Assembly (NCBI GenBank): GCA_003427395.1
Contig: BFEA01000114.1
Coordinates: 1,809,726-1,855,697 of the forward strand
Direction of reading: 5' to 3'
Source of the DNA: Chara braunii
Lineage: Eukaryota; Streptophyta; Charophyceae; Charales; Characeae
DNA length: 45,972 bases
Part shown: positions 31,680-43,174 of the stretch, piece after piece
Numbering within the stretch: position 1 is the first letter of the stretch
Layout: each line of letters starts with the position of its first letter
Program-made: the position numbers and the translations under genes
Notes under the pieces: generated by a model
The model's input: the letters and a program-made list of their open reading frames with translations, nothing else
What the model was told of the DNA's origin: nothing
Database searches by the model: none

Positions 31680-32069
31680 CTGTGTCCGTGTCGCTTGTGT
31701 GTCTGTGGGAATGTCACGGTATCTGTGTGTGTGCGTGCGACTGTCACAGTGTTTTTGTGTGTTGCCATACACTGTCTTTGTGTCTGTGTCACCGCGTACT
31801 CTGTTACAGCGTATCTGTCAGTGTGTGACTGTGTCACCGTGTGTCTGAGTACCCTACGTGTGTCAAAGTGTGTGTCTGTCCTACTTGTGACTGTGTATGT
31901 CACATTGACCGCGTCTGTCTCACTTGTGTTTGCGTGTATTTCACCGTTCATGTGTCATTGCGTGTCTGTGTGATTGTGACACTGTACTTTTGTGTGACAC
32001 AGCGCACCTGTCTATCCGTGTATGCGTCACTGTGTGTGTGTGTGTTATTGTGCACTGTCATCGTGTGAC
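31680..32069 (+). repeat. Degenerate GTGTCACTGTGT-type repeat block, second
   Basis: Continuation of the same low-complexity family between segment copies a and b. Confidence 0.75.
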
Positions 32070-32345
32070 TGTGTTGAGTCTGCGGTGCAAACCCATGCAG
32101 TCGGTGATACCGGCCCAGTCAGTCCTAGTTCAGCCCCGTAAGCAGCATCAGGGACTGCGTGTACCATGGGCCGATTGGAAGATGCGGACCAGCAAGTTAC
32201 AGAAGTATAGATCAAGGGTAGCGTTCAACCCTTCATTCATTCCTATGGAAGCCATGCGGAAGCGCCGCCTTCGCATCTTGTGTGAGATGGTCTGTAGTTG
32301 CCTGAAGTCGGAGTGGGCTGAAGGATAGTTAGTGCAACCTTAGCT
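32070..32345 (+). repeat. Arm-internal repeat segment, copy b
   Basis: Direct copy of 31321-31600; followed by a stretch (32380-32580) whose inverted partner is 37665-37860. Confidence 0.75.
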
Positions 32346-32582
32346 GCCGTAGTTAGTGATAGGTATGTATACGTATGTGTTACAGAGGGCGTGCGTGGGA
32401 TATCCAGGATGATCCGGTGTATGCGAACGGAGAGTTGTTGTGTGTTGAGTCGCCATTGCCAGTGAAAGTGAGCTCTTATCTGGATGCCATATTTCTGAGT
32501 ATTGAGTGGGCGCATGTCGCCAGTTTGTTGTGCTGCTGTTCACTGGCATGAAAAGTGTGATTCAAAGTGAGTCTGGTGGCTC

Positions 32583-32650
<68 letters not shown>
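32583..32650. repeat. (AAT)n microsatellite at inner end of left arm
   Basis: About 22 uninterrupted units; mirrored by (ATT)n at 37573-37657. Confidence 0.97.
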
Positions 32651-32652
<2 letters not shown>

Positions 32653-33494
32653 GCAATAAGAAAGAAGATGATCAATAGCGAAGCTCAACAATCAAACTGC
32701 ATCATATACATCAGACCAGATAGTCGTGACCTCGAACCAACAGCGGAATTGCATCACGATGTCGGACCAAATACCCTTACAAGGGTATTTGGCCATGCTT
32801 TTGCATTCGACACGGTGACAACGTCGGCTACCATGACGGAGCCAATCTGGAATGGAAAAGGGTGTGCACGCTTGAGCGTGACACTCGAAACGAATTCCTC
32901 GGCCAATGAGGCCGGGGCGAATCGACAAGAAAAAATTCAAGAATATGAGCGCTCGTTATTGTGACGCGCGCTGTGATGAGTAGGATCGATAGTAATACCC
33001 CTCGACATAAGAGGTCGAGGGGTCGGTCGGGTTAATTTTGTATCAGGTAGATCTGCGACACGCACTGAGACTTGGTCTAGTACCTGTCTGTCTATCAGTA
33101 CGAGGTGTTTAAAATTTTCGACTTTCGTCTTCCCGTACTCGGCCTCCGAGTCGAGTACCCGCCGCATCTACCTCTACGTGGAGTGATACTGGCCAACCTG
33201 TCACTTGAGTATTTTCCGCGGCTCTTTGCTGCCGCGGACCTTTTTCCCGGCACTTGAGTGTTTACCCCGCTGCGACCCTCAATGTCGCAGACACGGCTAA
33301 GTACTGGCCCTTCGGGCCTTCCGACGAAATACGTGCCCTTGATGGTCACACACACACTCAAGTCGGCAAGCACTCAGATAGGCACGCAGACCGACAAGCA
33401 TGCACATACACAGACTTAGAATTGGGCTCGGGCTACTAGGCGGACCGAGCCCGAATCCTCTTCTTATACCGGGACTACTCCTGTATTACTCAAA

Positions 33495-33645
33495 ACAGGA
33501 GCTAGCCCGGTAAGTTTCGGTATGGATTGACAAACGACAGACTCACGGATCGAGTCCGCCTGCCTGCGGGTTAGCTTCTTTTGACAAGGAGCCCCGTATC
33601 ATTTCACCTCTGATCCCGGTAGGCAGGACTTGAACCCGCGACCTC
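33495..33645. repeat. Convergent tRNA-like modules, copy 1
   Basis: Plus strand: GGAGCTAGCCCGGTAAGTTT (A-box region) and GGATCGAGTCC (B box, about 33557). Minus strand: GCGGGTTCAAGTCC (B box, about 33630). The two Pol III-like signals face each other. Confidence 0.5.
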
Positions 33646-34127
33646 CAAATTAGGAGGAAGTTGTTGTTAGTAGGTTAGTTGGATTGAACGTCTGTTGTAA
33701 CGTGGCCCGCCACTTGGCAGGCTAAAACAGTTAGTAGTTAGATTTTGTTCTTTTCTTTTCTTTTTATTTTTTTATTAGTTTTAGTTAGATTCTTCTTTTA
33801 TTTACTTTTATTAATTGTGTTTTGGTTTGTCTTTCTTCCTCTCGATCTCGTACCTCACAAGATCCACCCGCCTCAATAAATCCACGCCACAAGCACGGGA
33901 AGGTTCATTCCGTTGAAGCTGTGGATCGGGGACATTGAGCTTAGCCGGCTCGATACTCGCTCACGCCCTCGGGAGAACGGCGACGCAGAGCGGATCGCGA
34001 GCCAGGGAGTTCGCCACCTCGGAGTCTAGACGGGGGAAAACTCCGAACGGAGCCGAGGTGGAGAGACCGCACGAGGAGGTAGCGCAAGCGGGAGAAGTGA
34101 TGCAAGCAGAGAGAAGAAGTAGAAAGG

Positions 34128-34178
34128 AAGAAGAAGAAGAAGAAGAAGAAGAAGAAGAAGAAGAAGAAGAAGAAGAAA
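34128..34178. repeat. (GAA)n microsatellite
   Basis: About 16 GAA units within composite repeat C; a shorter, broken tract is at the equivalent place in copy 2. Confidence 0.95.
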
Positions 34179-34746
34179 GAGGAAGAAGAAGCGGGAGGAG
34201 GAGAGGAGTCCACTGCGACGGGGAAGATTGTTGTATTTATCGATCTTGAATGAGGGATGCCTGGTAAGCGCGAGTCATCAGGATCGCGCTGATTATGACC
34301 CTGCCCTTTGTACACACCTCCATCGCTTCTACCGATTGAATGGGCCGGTGAAGNGTCTGGATTGCGGTGATCTCGGCGGTTTGCCGTTGGGGGTACTATG
34401 AAAGGTTCATTGAACCTTATCACGAAAGGGGGAAGAAATGGTAGGAAGCAGAGAATAGCGCGAGAGTAGAGGGAGAAGTAGGAGGAGGAAGAAGAAGAAG
34501 GAGAAGAAAGAAAGGAGGGAGGGTGAAAGCTTACCTGATCGGACGAACGACGACGGCGGACGACAACAACGGACACGACTACGTAGCCGACGACGACGGT
34601 GGAGCTAGAGAGTGAACGGGTAAGTCTTCAATCTCGCGGCAACTCTCACTATACTTCCAAGGTTAAGATGAGTAAAAGCGAATGTATTTACCGCTAAACA
34701 CGAGTAGATACACTACTACACGTATGTGTATTTACACGTGTGTGTT

Positions 34747-34787
<41 letters not shown>

Positions 34788-35601
34788 GAGAGTTCCTCTT
34801 CTTCCTCTTCATAGTCCACCATCTCTTCTTCACCCTCTCCCTACCTGACTTCTCTGTATCTGCGGACTACGTGAGAGAGAGGGGAGAGAGTGGGAGAGGA
34901 GGAGAGAGAGTGAGAGAGAGATAATAAGTCTCCAACCTTGGCCAACTACTAAGTCCCCAACCCACGGCTCGACGCGAGCTACTTGGATCGATAGAACGAG
35001 CAAAACAAAAAATGGCAACGTATATTTTCCCGTTTCAGGAGAAGATTCATTCCGGTTTTGCTCGTCCTATCGATGGAATCATTGGAATGTGTGTGTGTGT
35101 GAGAGAGTTCTTCTTCTTTCTCTTCTAAGTCCACCATCTCTTCACCCTCTCCCTATGTGACTTCTTAGTATCTGCGGACTACGAGAGAGAGAGAGAGAGA
35201 TTGAAGTAGGATGAGAGAAGGAGAGGAAAAAGATCGAAGAGGGAGAGAAGGAGGAGATGAAAGAGAATCGAAGAAAGGGGAGAGGAAGAAGGAGGAGAAA
35301 AGGGGGCTCATGCACTTACTTACGAAGTGGGGAGACGACGTGGAGGAAAGGCAACGGCGAAACACGATCATTGGAAGCTTTCCGGTACCTTAGCACTGGC
35401 TTAATGAATCATCATGTTCGTTGTCAATCATCCCCCTACGACGATTGGCGCCTGATTGGCGGGAAGTAGTCCGGTTGGCAGTCGTTTGAAGGCGGTAGAA
35501 ACAACAGTGTTCGTCACTGACTCTTGTTTTAATATCTGAATCAGACAGGTAAGATAGGTCGTATACATTCGTTTCCTGTTTGTCCCCTCCTCATTATTTT
35601 A

Positions 35602-35605
<4 letters not shown>

Positions 35606-35668
<63 letters not shown>

Positions 35669-35700
35669 TATTACTATTATTATTATATTATTACTATTAT
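35606..35700. repeat. (ATT)n microsatellite
   Basis: About 30 units with a few ACT interruptions. Confidence 0.95.
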
Positions 35701-36014
35701 CATATTTATTATCATAACTGAATGTACTTTGGTCTTCTTCCTCCGTTGCTTACTCCCTTTCCCAGGAAGTGATCTCACCATTTCATTACTGTCTACGACC
35801 TTCCGATCACCTCTGCCTCTCATGTCTTAGTTCCTTGTGAGGGAGTGTGCTTCGATTGATTCATAGCACAACTCCTATCAAAAAGATGAGCAAGAACGAC
35901 CGAGTCTTCTGCTACCACTACTCTACATGTTGTATGAGTGTGTGCTTGGGTACGGGTGTGTATATGAGAGAGAGAGAGGGAGAGAAAGAAGGCAAACACA
36001 CACGCATAGAGACA

Positions 36015-36136
<122 letters not shown>

Positions 36137-36215
36137 CTTCTTCCTCTTCTAAGTCCACCATCTCTTTTCTCTCCTCTCCCCCTACGGCTTCTCACTATCT
36201 ACGGACTACGAGAGA

Positions 36216-37110
36216 GAGGGAGAGAGTTGTGACTTCGGAACTTGACGACGTTGGATTCACGCTCGACATTGGGATCCAGACATTTGAAGAGGGACTATTT
36301 GGGACTTGTAACGAGACTTGGTGTTGACGATATTCCCACCTTTTCCCCTCTCCTTCGTCTGATCCCCTCGTCTTCGTCTGATTCCCTTCCTCTTCTTCGT
36401 CTGACCCCCTTCTCTTCGTCTGTGTATGTCTGACCTGGCGCCTCCTTCTTGTATATAACGCCAGACCCCTTCACATCTGGGAACGATGGTGATGTATGTT
36501 GGGGCTGTATTGCCACACTAATTGTTCGGATCACTGGTATCTAAGTCTCCCGCTAAGCTATCTTGTGCTGTGTATGAAAGGTCGGTTCTTGTTCTGGTCT
36601 GCACCTTTACTGTATGCAAAATGCGTACACGTAGTGAGAGAGGGACGAATTGAGAAGGAGAAGGAGGAGATGAGAAAGATCGGAGAAGGAGAGAGAAAGG
36701 AGAGAGAGAGGAGAAAAGATGATGATGATGATGATGATGTTGATGATGTGGGGACACATACCTTGTATTGGCAGTAGTCTGCATGGGCGATATCTTCTAG
36801 TACTTCGGGGTGCCGTTGATATCAACAGTTGCATTGTCTTTTTGTAGTCTGTAGTAGTTGTGTAGGAGTAGGCTGGGTGCTGAGCGCCAAGTAGGAGGGT
36901 GAAAGGGGCAGAACGCTTGGGGTGGTATGGAGAGAGCAGGCTCCCCTTGACATTGGCTCTCAGGACTACGAACCTCCAGTGGTGTGTTATCGGTGCAATG
37001 CTGCTCTTTGGACACGATGTGGCTATTTGGCTTCAATGTGATGGTGTGATCTGGGATTGACATCTCCGAGTCGCTGTTACTTAATTCCGTTGCGTTTATT
37101 ATTATTTCTG
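36216..37110. other. Inverted-repeat spacer, no gene seen
   Basis: Contains TCTTCGTCTGATCCCCTC-like short repeats (36350-36430) and a (GAT)n tract at 36718-36740. Translations are not recognisable. Confidence 0.4.
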
Positions 37111-37114
37111 TTTT

Positions 37115-37129
37115 TTATTATTATTATAC

Positions 37130-37169
<40 letters not shown>
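37115..37169. repeat. (ATT)n microsatellite
   Basis: About 15 units. Confidence 0.93.
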
Positions 37170-37571
37170 CACCCATGACCTCGGTAACGTGCGGCATCTG
37201 TGAGTTGGGGGAGAAGGTTGTAAAGTGGGCGAGAGACGTACCTGGGGGAAAGGAGGTCGACATTGGTGTAGACGTCATCACTCGCTGGTCGTCAAGTTGT
37301 CTGGTTGCTTCCATGCTGTAGTTGTAGTAATAGGTTGTAGAGTAGATAGGGCGCCTGGCGCCATTCAAGAAAGAGAGCTACAATGGGTTATGCTGTTGGT
37401 GTTGCCCGATTGGGCTTGGGCATTGACTCACGGTTTTGTTGTTTCCTTCTCAAATGGATGGTTACTCAGTTCCCTTGTGCTATCTACTCTTGCTTTGACA
37501 ACTTGGACATCAACGTGATTCTGCGATTTGGATTTCTGTGCTTCGTCCGCATTCATATCCCTTGCATTTTA

Positions 37572-37572
<1 letters not shown>

Positions 37573-37657
<85 letters not shown>

Positions 37658-37658
37658 T
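37573..37658. repeat. (ATT)n microsatellite at inner end of right arm
   Basis: About 28 uninterrupted units; mirror of 32583-32650. Confidence 0.97.
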
Positions 37659-37939
37659 TCATTCACCCTTTTCATGCATGAGAATGGCAACACAGTAGAC
37701 TGGCGCCATGCGCCCGCTAAAAACTCAGAGATATGGGAACCCGGGTATGGGTCCACTTTCAAAGACTACGGTGACTCAGCACCCGAACAACTCTCTGTTC
37801 ACACATACAACGGATCACGCAGGGTACCGCACACACAACACCCTGCCGACCTGGACAGATACACACAACTACGCTACATCTACACGGAGCTACGACTGAC
37901 GGACAGACAGACCAACAGACAACAAACAGACTGGACAGA

Positions 37940-38700
37940 TACAAGTACTGTGACAGTCACACAGTCACAATAACACTCACGGTCACACAGTGACGTATGG
38001 ACACATAGACGCAGTGGGAGAGGCAAGTGGCACTGTGACACACAGTGAACCACGCATATACTGTGACAAAGAGATACTGTGACATACGTTTACACAGTGA
38101 CACGCATACATGACATACATACATAGACACCGTGGCACACGGGCACAGTCACACATACAGTCATACTGTGACACACGCATAAACACGGGAACAGGCACGA
38201 TGTCATATGCATAAGTGCACAGACATATAGTACACGGTACCACACGATGCACAACGAGAATACTGTGCACAAACATACGGTGAACACACAAACCACCCGG
38301 TGACTCGGGCACATCCGCTCAGTCACGCAGTGACGCGGACGCAGTCATGTAGTCACGCAGTCACGCCGTGATGCTGTTGTACATACACGGGTGCGCAGTC
38401 ACACACGCGCTATGACGTGGGTTGTGACATGCATATACAATCACACAGCACATGGTAACATACAGTCACGACGACAGATACAATGGATGCACGTACACTG
38501 TGACAGGTATACAGACGATGTGACACGCGTACACGCAGTGAAAACACACCCATACAGTCACCGTGACGCAGATCTGGTGAAAGGCACAATGGTGTGCAGG
38601 GTGACACAGATACACGCCTACACAGACCCAGTCACAGTCAAGCGGACATAGTGCAACACATACAATACACAGTCACACACGCAGTGACAGTGGAACACCC
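37940..38700 (-). repeat. Degenerate CACAGTGACAC-type repeat block, right arm
   Basis: Complement of the GTGTCACTGTG blocks of the left arm, followed by the inverted copy c (38695-38890) of the arm-internal segment. Confidence 0.75.
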
Positions 38701-38895
38701 AGACTTCTCTCTCCGGGCATACTGCAGACCTCCATGCACAAGTCGATGTAGCACCACTCCCGCATGGCTCACGCAAGGATGAATGACTGACTGCATGCTG
38801 CCCCTTGCTTTATACTTCTGAAACTCGGTGGTCCGCCCTTTTTCATCCGCCCATGGCACACACAGTCCCTCGCGGTACTTGCTGGGCTGGATTGG
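38700..38895 (-). repeat. Arm-internal repeat segment, copy c (inverted)
   Basis: Reverse complement carries CCCAGCAAGTACC, CCATGGGC(C/G)GAT and GCCATGCGG(A/G)AG blocks in the same order as copies a and b. Confidence 0.7.
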
Positions 38896-39182
38896 GACAG
38901 ACAGGCGCAGTCTGAAATAGACAGACGCAGTATGGGACAGACAGACACAGGTCTGAAACAGACAGACACAAGTTTGAGACTGACGAACAGTCCGGGCCAA
39001 ACAGACAACAAGTGAATAAGGACAGGGACTATCAAGCACGGAGATAGACACCAGCAGAACTGTGCATTGGCCTACGGTGATGGTGGTGGGGCTATGCCTA
39101 CGACATAAAGCATGAATTGTTGTACGCTTGCGACATCTATCTAAAATCTCGTATGTCTGATGATGGTTGGATGTTGGGTTTC

Positions 39183-39183
<1 letters not shown>

Positions 39184-39247
<64 letters not shown>

Positions 39248-39870
39248 CCTTATTACTACTATTACTAAGATTATGGGTATTGAGATCTAGTAAGGCTTGT
39301 GGTTCCAGCCAGCCTCGGGCCCGCCCTAAGTGAAGGCAGGCCGAACATCCGTTAAAGGTGCTTGCCCCGACATTTCCCAATGAGGGTCTCAGACAGTTGT
39401 TGCACGGTAGTTGGTTCAAGTGCTGACTGAGCTGCGATCTGGGTCTGTCTAGAAGAACCCGCTTCGTCTTATAGTTGAAACCAGGGCAAGGGTTGCCGCA
39501 CCCTGGGCCCACGTAGCCGTGGGCTGGCACGCAACAAAGTGGTTGCGGATCACTATGGACAACTACACTGACACCACGTCCGCACGTAGGCCTGAGGTGG
39601 CATGAGCCACAGCCGGACAAACGAGGTACTATTAGGGCTATGATAAGACATGTCGAACCAGCAAGCATGCGCCCACACCGGTGGCAAGCAGGCACGCAGG
39701 GGCACCAAGCGTACATACACGCTAGCTTGGGGAACCGTGAGCTTCCAACCAGGTTGCCATGTCCAAGACTACGAGCTGTTGCTATGATAAGACAGGGTGA
39801 TGAGGTTGGCAAAGAAAAGAGGAATTCTGACAAAGGGGGTATCAGCAGAATGACACCTTCTTTCCCTTAA
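39184..39870 (-). mobile_element. (AAT)n-tailed segment, possible LINE/SINE 3' end
   Basis: On the minus strand about 575 bases of open, unrecognised sequence end in CCCATAATC and then a long AAT tract (39183-39247 as ATT on plus). It has no partner in the left arm, so it looks like an insertion. A simple-repeat tail is typical of several non-LTR families, but no RT motif is seen. Confidence 0.35.
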
Positions 39871-39887
39871 TCTGATTAATAGGATAC

Positions 39888-39918
<31 letters not shown>

Positions 39919-39957
39919 ATTACTTATGCCATTATTATTGTTATTATTATTATTATT
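39888..39957. repeat. (ATT)n microsatellite, right arm
   Basis: Interrupted ATT tract; mirror of 30297-30376. Confidence 0.93.
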
Positions 39958-40341
39958 TATTTATTTTTATTGTTTTACCGTTATCAATTGATATCACTTA
40001 ATTATCTCTGCTATTGGTATCACTAGACATCATACAAAGCACGATATGAAAAGAGAAGTGAGGGGCATTGGAGAGGAAGGTGACGATATCCTTTCGCGAT
40101 AAGCACTCACCTCCTTCATCATTCTCCGTACTTGTTTGGTCCTCTCAGATGCCTGCCTCCTCGGTTTAATTGTTTGATGACATGTTTCCCATTGAGTTAA
40201 TCATGGTCTCAGCTTAACCTAAGGATCAGCAATTGATTGTATAGATCACACATGATCAGTGACAGGGCGATTGCGGGAGCTCTGCCGGAGTTCAGGTGGA
40301 ACTCTGGAGGCAGGGAACAGTGAGGTACGTACGTTTGGACA

Positions 40342-40371
40342 TAAACCCTAAACCCTAAACCCTAAACCCTG
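40342..40371. repeat. Interstitial CCCTAAA run, right arm
   Basis: Four consecutive CCCTAAA units, the Arabidopsis-type telomere repeat, internal to the right arm and mirrored by a shorter run in the left arm. Confidence 0.85.
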
Positions 40372-40644
40372 AGTCTATAACCTTTAGATGGTTGCCTATG
40401 ACTAGGTTAGTAAAGAGAGTATGTCGAGTCAGGGATCTTCAGGGCTAAACCCGGGGACAGAAAGGCAAATAATAATGTTTGAGTTAGGGAAGGGAAGCAT
40501 GATCTATCCAAGAATATCTAAATGATGTTGGTAAAACGTGGCAAAACAAGAATTGCTGAGTTGTTGTCTTGATATGTGAGTGTTTCTTTTCAGATGTGAT
40601 AGACAGGGAGAGGGTGTACTCCTGACAGTATTCCCTCGCTTATG

Positions 40645-41288
40645 GGTTACATGAAACCGACCTTATCAGTGACTGGTCGCATGATAAGAGTAGCAAGGAC
40701 TATGAAACCTGCCTTATCAACGACTAACCAGTGATAAGAGTAGTAAGGCTCTATGAAAAGGGACTGCCTTACCTCCGATGAGCCTTACATTCAGTCAGTG
40801 GTAAGAGTAGAAAGGATCCTTGGACACCTGCCTTATTGATGGCTAGCCAGTGATAAGAGCAGCAGGGAAATCCTGCTTTATCAGTGACTAGTCTGATATA
40901 AGAGTAGTGAGGTTTCAAGGACACCTGCCTTATCATTGATCAACCTAACATTCATTCAGTGGTAAGAGTAGTAAGGATCCTTGGACACCCGCCATATTGA
41001 GGGCTAATGAGTGATAAGAGTAGCAGGGAAATCCTGCCTTATCAATGACTAGTCTGATATAAGAGTAGCAAGGTTTCAAGGACACCTGCCTTATCAGTAA
41101 ACATCCCAGCACTTAGTCAGTGATAAGAGTAGCAAGGATCCTTGGACACCCGCCTTAGTGAGGGCTAGCCAGTGATAAGAGTAGCAGAGAAATCCTCCCT
41201 TATCAGTGACTAGTCTGATATAAGAGTAGCGAGGTTTCAAGGACACCTGCCTTATCAGTGGCTGGTCATAGGATAAGCCTACCGCTAA
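40645..41288. repeat. Hairpin minisatellite of the right arm, 161-bp higher-order period
   Basis: The variant AGGATCCTTGGACACC marks 40813, 40974 and 41135, exact 161-base steps, each holding about three hairpins. Hairpins pair GATAAG with CTTATC and, inside, GCAGG with CCTGC around the loop GAAAT (for example 40849-40882 and 41016-41046). Reverse-complemented, the unit near 40680 aligns with the left-arm unit (shared GAGGCAGG/AAGGCAGG, TTCATAG and CCT(C/T)GCT). Confidence 0.8.
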
Positions 41289-41451
41289 ATGTGCTTTGGC
41301 GTACAGGGGCCAAGACCCACAAGGTTGCCTTTGTCAAACAAGCTCAAGTAACAAGTAGATATATCCTGAATGGTCTGCCATACCACCGCTAACTTTCTCC
41401 ACAATCTGCTTCATTCGGTCCTAACTAACTATCTCTGATTCTACCGAGAGG

Positions 41452-41978
41452 GTACAACAGAAAAATTTTCCAGAATTAAATATTTATTCTACAGTAAAAT
41501 TACATTCTATATTTGAAATTTTCATTCTATCTTAAAAAATATCATTCCAATTTAAAAAATTTCGTCTTACTTGATAACTTTCCTTCCAATAATGGGGTAT
41601 CCCTTCTAATTTGAACTGCATGCTAGAGATGAAATGAAAGTCTGGATGAGTTCATGAAATATTTTAATTGGACTGTTATTCTAAGTAAGTATTTTCAACC
41701 ATAAATAAGTTAATCCAATCTAAATTAGAAAATATTTGTTGTAGTAGAATGAAAGCTTAATTAAAACATTTCATAAATTCGTCCAGACTTTCATTCCATC
41801 TTGAACAAATAGATGTAATTGGAAGGGAAAACTCATATTTAGACGGAAACTTATCAAATAAAACTAAAAATTCTAGAATTGGACAAACATGGGAATGATA
41901 ATTTATAAATATGAAGGATTTTTTTTTTATGGAATGTTTTTTCAACTTTCATTTCCCGCGGGAATTTTTCTGTTGTAA
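41452..41978. mobile_element. Foldback MITE with TA target site
   Basis: The ends are TACAACAGAAAAATT and its inverse. The interior is a long imperfect palindrome: 41630-41672 pairs with 41761-41798 around GAAAGTCTGGA. The left arm of the large inverted repeat lacks it and reads GGATAAGTGAG at the equivalent point, an empty site with a single TA. This fits a Tc1/mariner-type TA duplication. No coding capacity. Confidence 0.75.
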
Positions 41979-42260
41979 AGTGAGTTCTTGACTCAGAGAG
42001 GCTTACCACCCTTTGAAATTTTGATTTGAGCCAAATCACATGATCCCTTTCTGTATTGAATGAATGGTATTGCTTGTGGTGGCTAGGGACATAGGACTCA
42101 TAAAAATAAAATAAAAAGAACTGCGTAGAATCGCAGGGACAAAGGGACAAAGAAAGAGCTTTGTTCCTCGCCTGGACCGACTGACCAACGGAAAATTGCA
42201 AGGTTATTTGATAATAAGGACACTTCATGGATGATTGTACGGTACTAGCAAGGTACATTG

Positions 42261-42600
42261 AGTTGGGAGTGACTAAGTATCATGTACGCGGAAGATTGGT
42301 GACCATCACTGGACAAATAATTCGAGGGTGGCTGAGTGGAGCTCGATAGGATATTGGGATTGGTCATCACTTTCCTAGATTAAAGACAAGTGGGTGTATG
42401 AACTTCTAGATAAATTAAGGTGTTTGTTGGGTGAGAGAGAAAATGGATAAGTAGAGTGCAGCCTGAAAAGAGGACAAGTGTCTTTTCCTTGAGTTTTGAT
42501 AGGACAAAGGTTTAGAGTAGATGATAGTATAGGAAAATGCATGGACATTTGAGGTTAAGGACAAGAGAGGGATGAATCGGAAGTCTGACGCATTATAACA
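42261..42600. other. No gene seen
   Basis: AT-rich flank outside the right arm of the inverted repeat. Confidence 0.4.
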
Positions 42601-42975
42601 TACTTTATATTTATATATGTATCCAAAGAGGATGAGTTGGTGACCACAAACACTTTCACATTGCGAGTGAATCCTTGTCTATGGTTTGAGTCTTTTTGTG
42701 AGTCAGTATCTCCCTTTGTCTATCACTATTTGACTCATCTAAGGCCTAGAGATGGTGGTAGAGGAACGGGCGGATCAATGCTTTGTGTGAAAGTCGTTGA
42801 AAGGTTGTATGACCAAGATATTGGAAGGATTCATTATATGTTTGAGAAAACCATGCCACAACATGGACAAACTCTTTTCAATGAGTGGAAACCTTTTGCA
42901 ATCATTTTTCCTTTGAATGAGATGTTTGTTTTGGTGGTTTCAGACAAGCAAAGAGTCAACAAATATTTATTTTAA
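42601..42975 (+). pseudogene. Unrecognised coding-like fragment
   Basis: An open stretch of about 125 codons with balanced, protein-like composition in an otherwise AT-rich setting. It contains LYDQDIGRIHYMFEKTMPQ and LFNEWKPFAIIFPLNEMFVL and ends in a TAA at 42973-42975. Codons use A/T at third positions freely. No motif that I can name, no clear start, no neighbouring exon. It could be an exon or a gene fragment. Confidence 0.35.
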
Positions 42976-43174
42976 AACTAATGGTTTTTATATAATATAA
43001 ATGACCCCGAGGTGCGTGCCTCACCGAGCTATGATAAAAAACTTGGAGGGCACAACCCTGAGTGGCAGCCTAACGAATGCTCAATTTATTATCTCATTTA
43101 TTTGGTTTATTTAAAAAACATCGTTCATCCACCCCGAGGGTCTAGGATTCGAATTTGACGATTTGCTTGTCGGA

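Larger units (their letters stand above)
28010..32655 (+). repeat. Left arm of a large diverged inverted repeat
   Basis: Blocks of this arm reappear reverse-complemented, in mirrored order, in 37.57-42.2 kb: 28040-28250 with 41970-42190, the hairpin minisatellite 28364-29550 with 40650-41285, 29820-30300 with 40040-40640, and 31320-32655 with 37570-38900. All pairs give a centre near 35.0-35.15 kb. Identity is partial, with arm-specific insertions. A scaffold gap interrupts this arm at 28690-29254. Confidence 0.75.
32770..35100 (+). repeat. Composite repeat C, copy 1 (in the inverted-repeat spacer)
   Basis: Aligned in order with 43175-45660. Shared blocks include CCCTTACAAGGGTATTTG, the GACGTCGGCTACCATGA region, CTCGGCCAATGAGGCCG, TACCCCTCGACA, the perfect hairpin GGCCCTTCGGGCC, the tRNA-like modules, AACGTGG(C/T)CCGCCACTTGGC, a GAA-rich stretch, a GACGAC-rich stretch and the GT/GA plus hairpin unit. 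Length differences lie mostly in microsatellites and in about 0.45 kb inserted at 43480-43910. No coding region recognised. Confidence 0.8.
37570..42200 (-). repeat. Right arm of the large diverged inverted repeat
   Basis: Mirror partner of 28010-32655. It holds two segments absent from the left arm, the foldback MITE at 41452-41978 and an (AAT)n-tailed segment at 39184-39870. It lacks the 29560-29815 segment. Confidence 0.75.

Noticed and set aside
34256-34290. Possible second hammerhead (CCTGATGACTCGCGC on minus)
   Set aside because: A CUGAUGA box is present but no GAAA or cleavage triplet follows at a suitable distance.
40342-40371. Chromosome end
   Set aside because: Only four units, embedded in repeat sequence that continues on both sides and has a mirrored copy.
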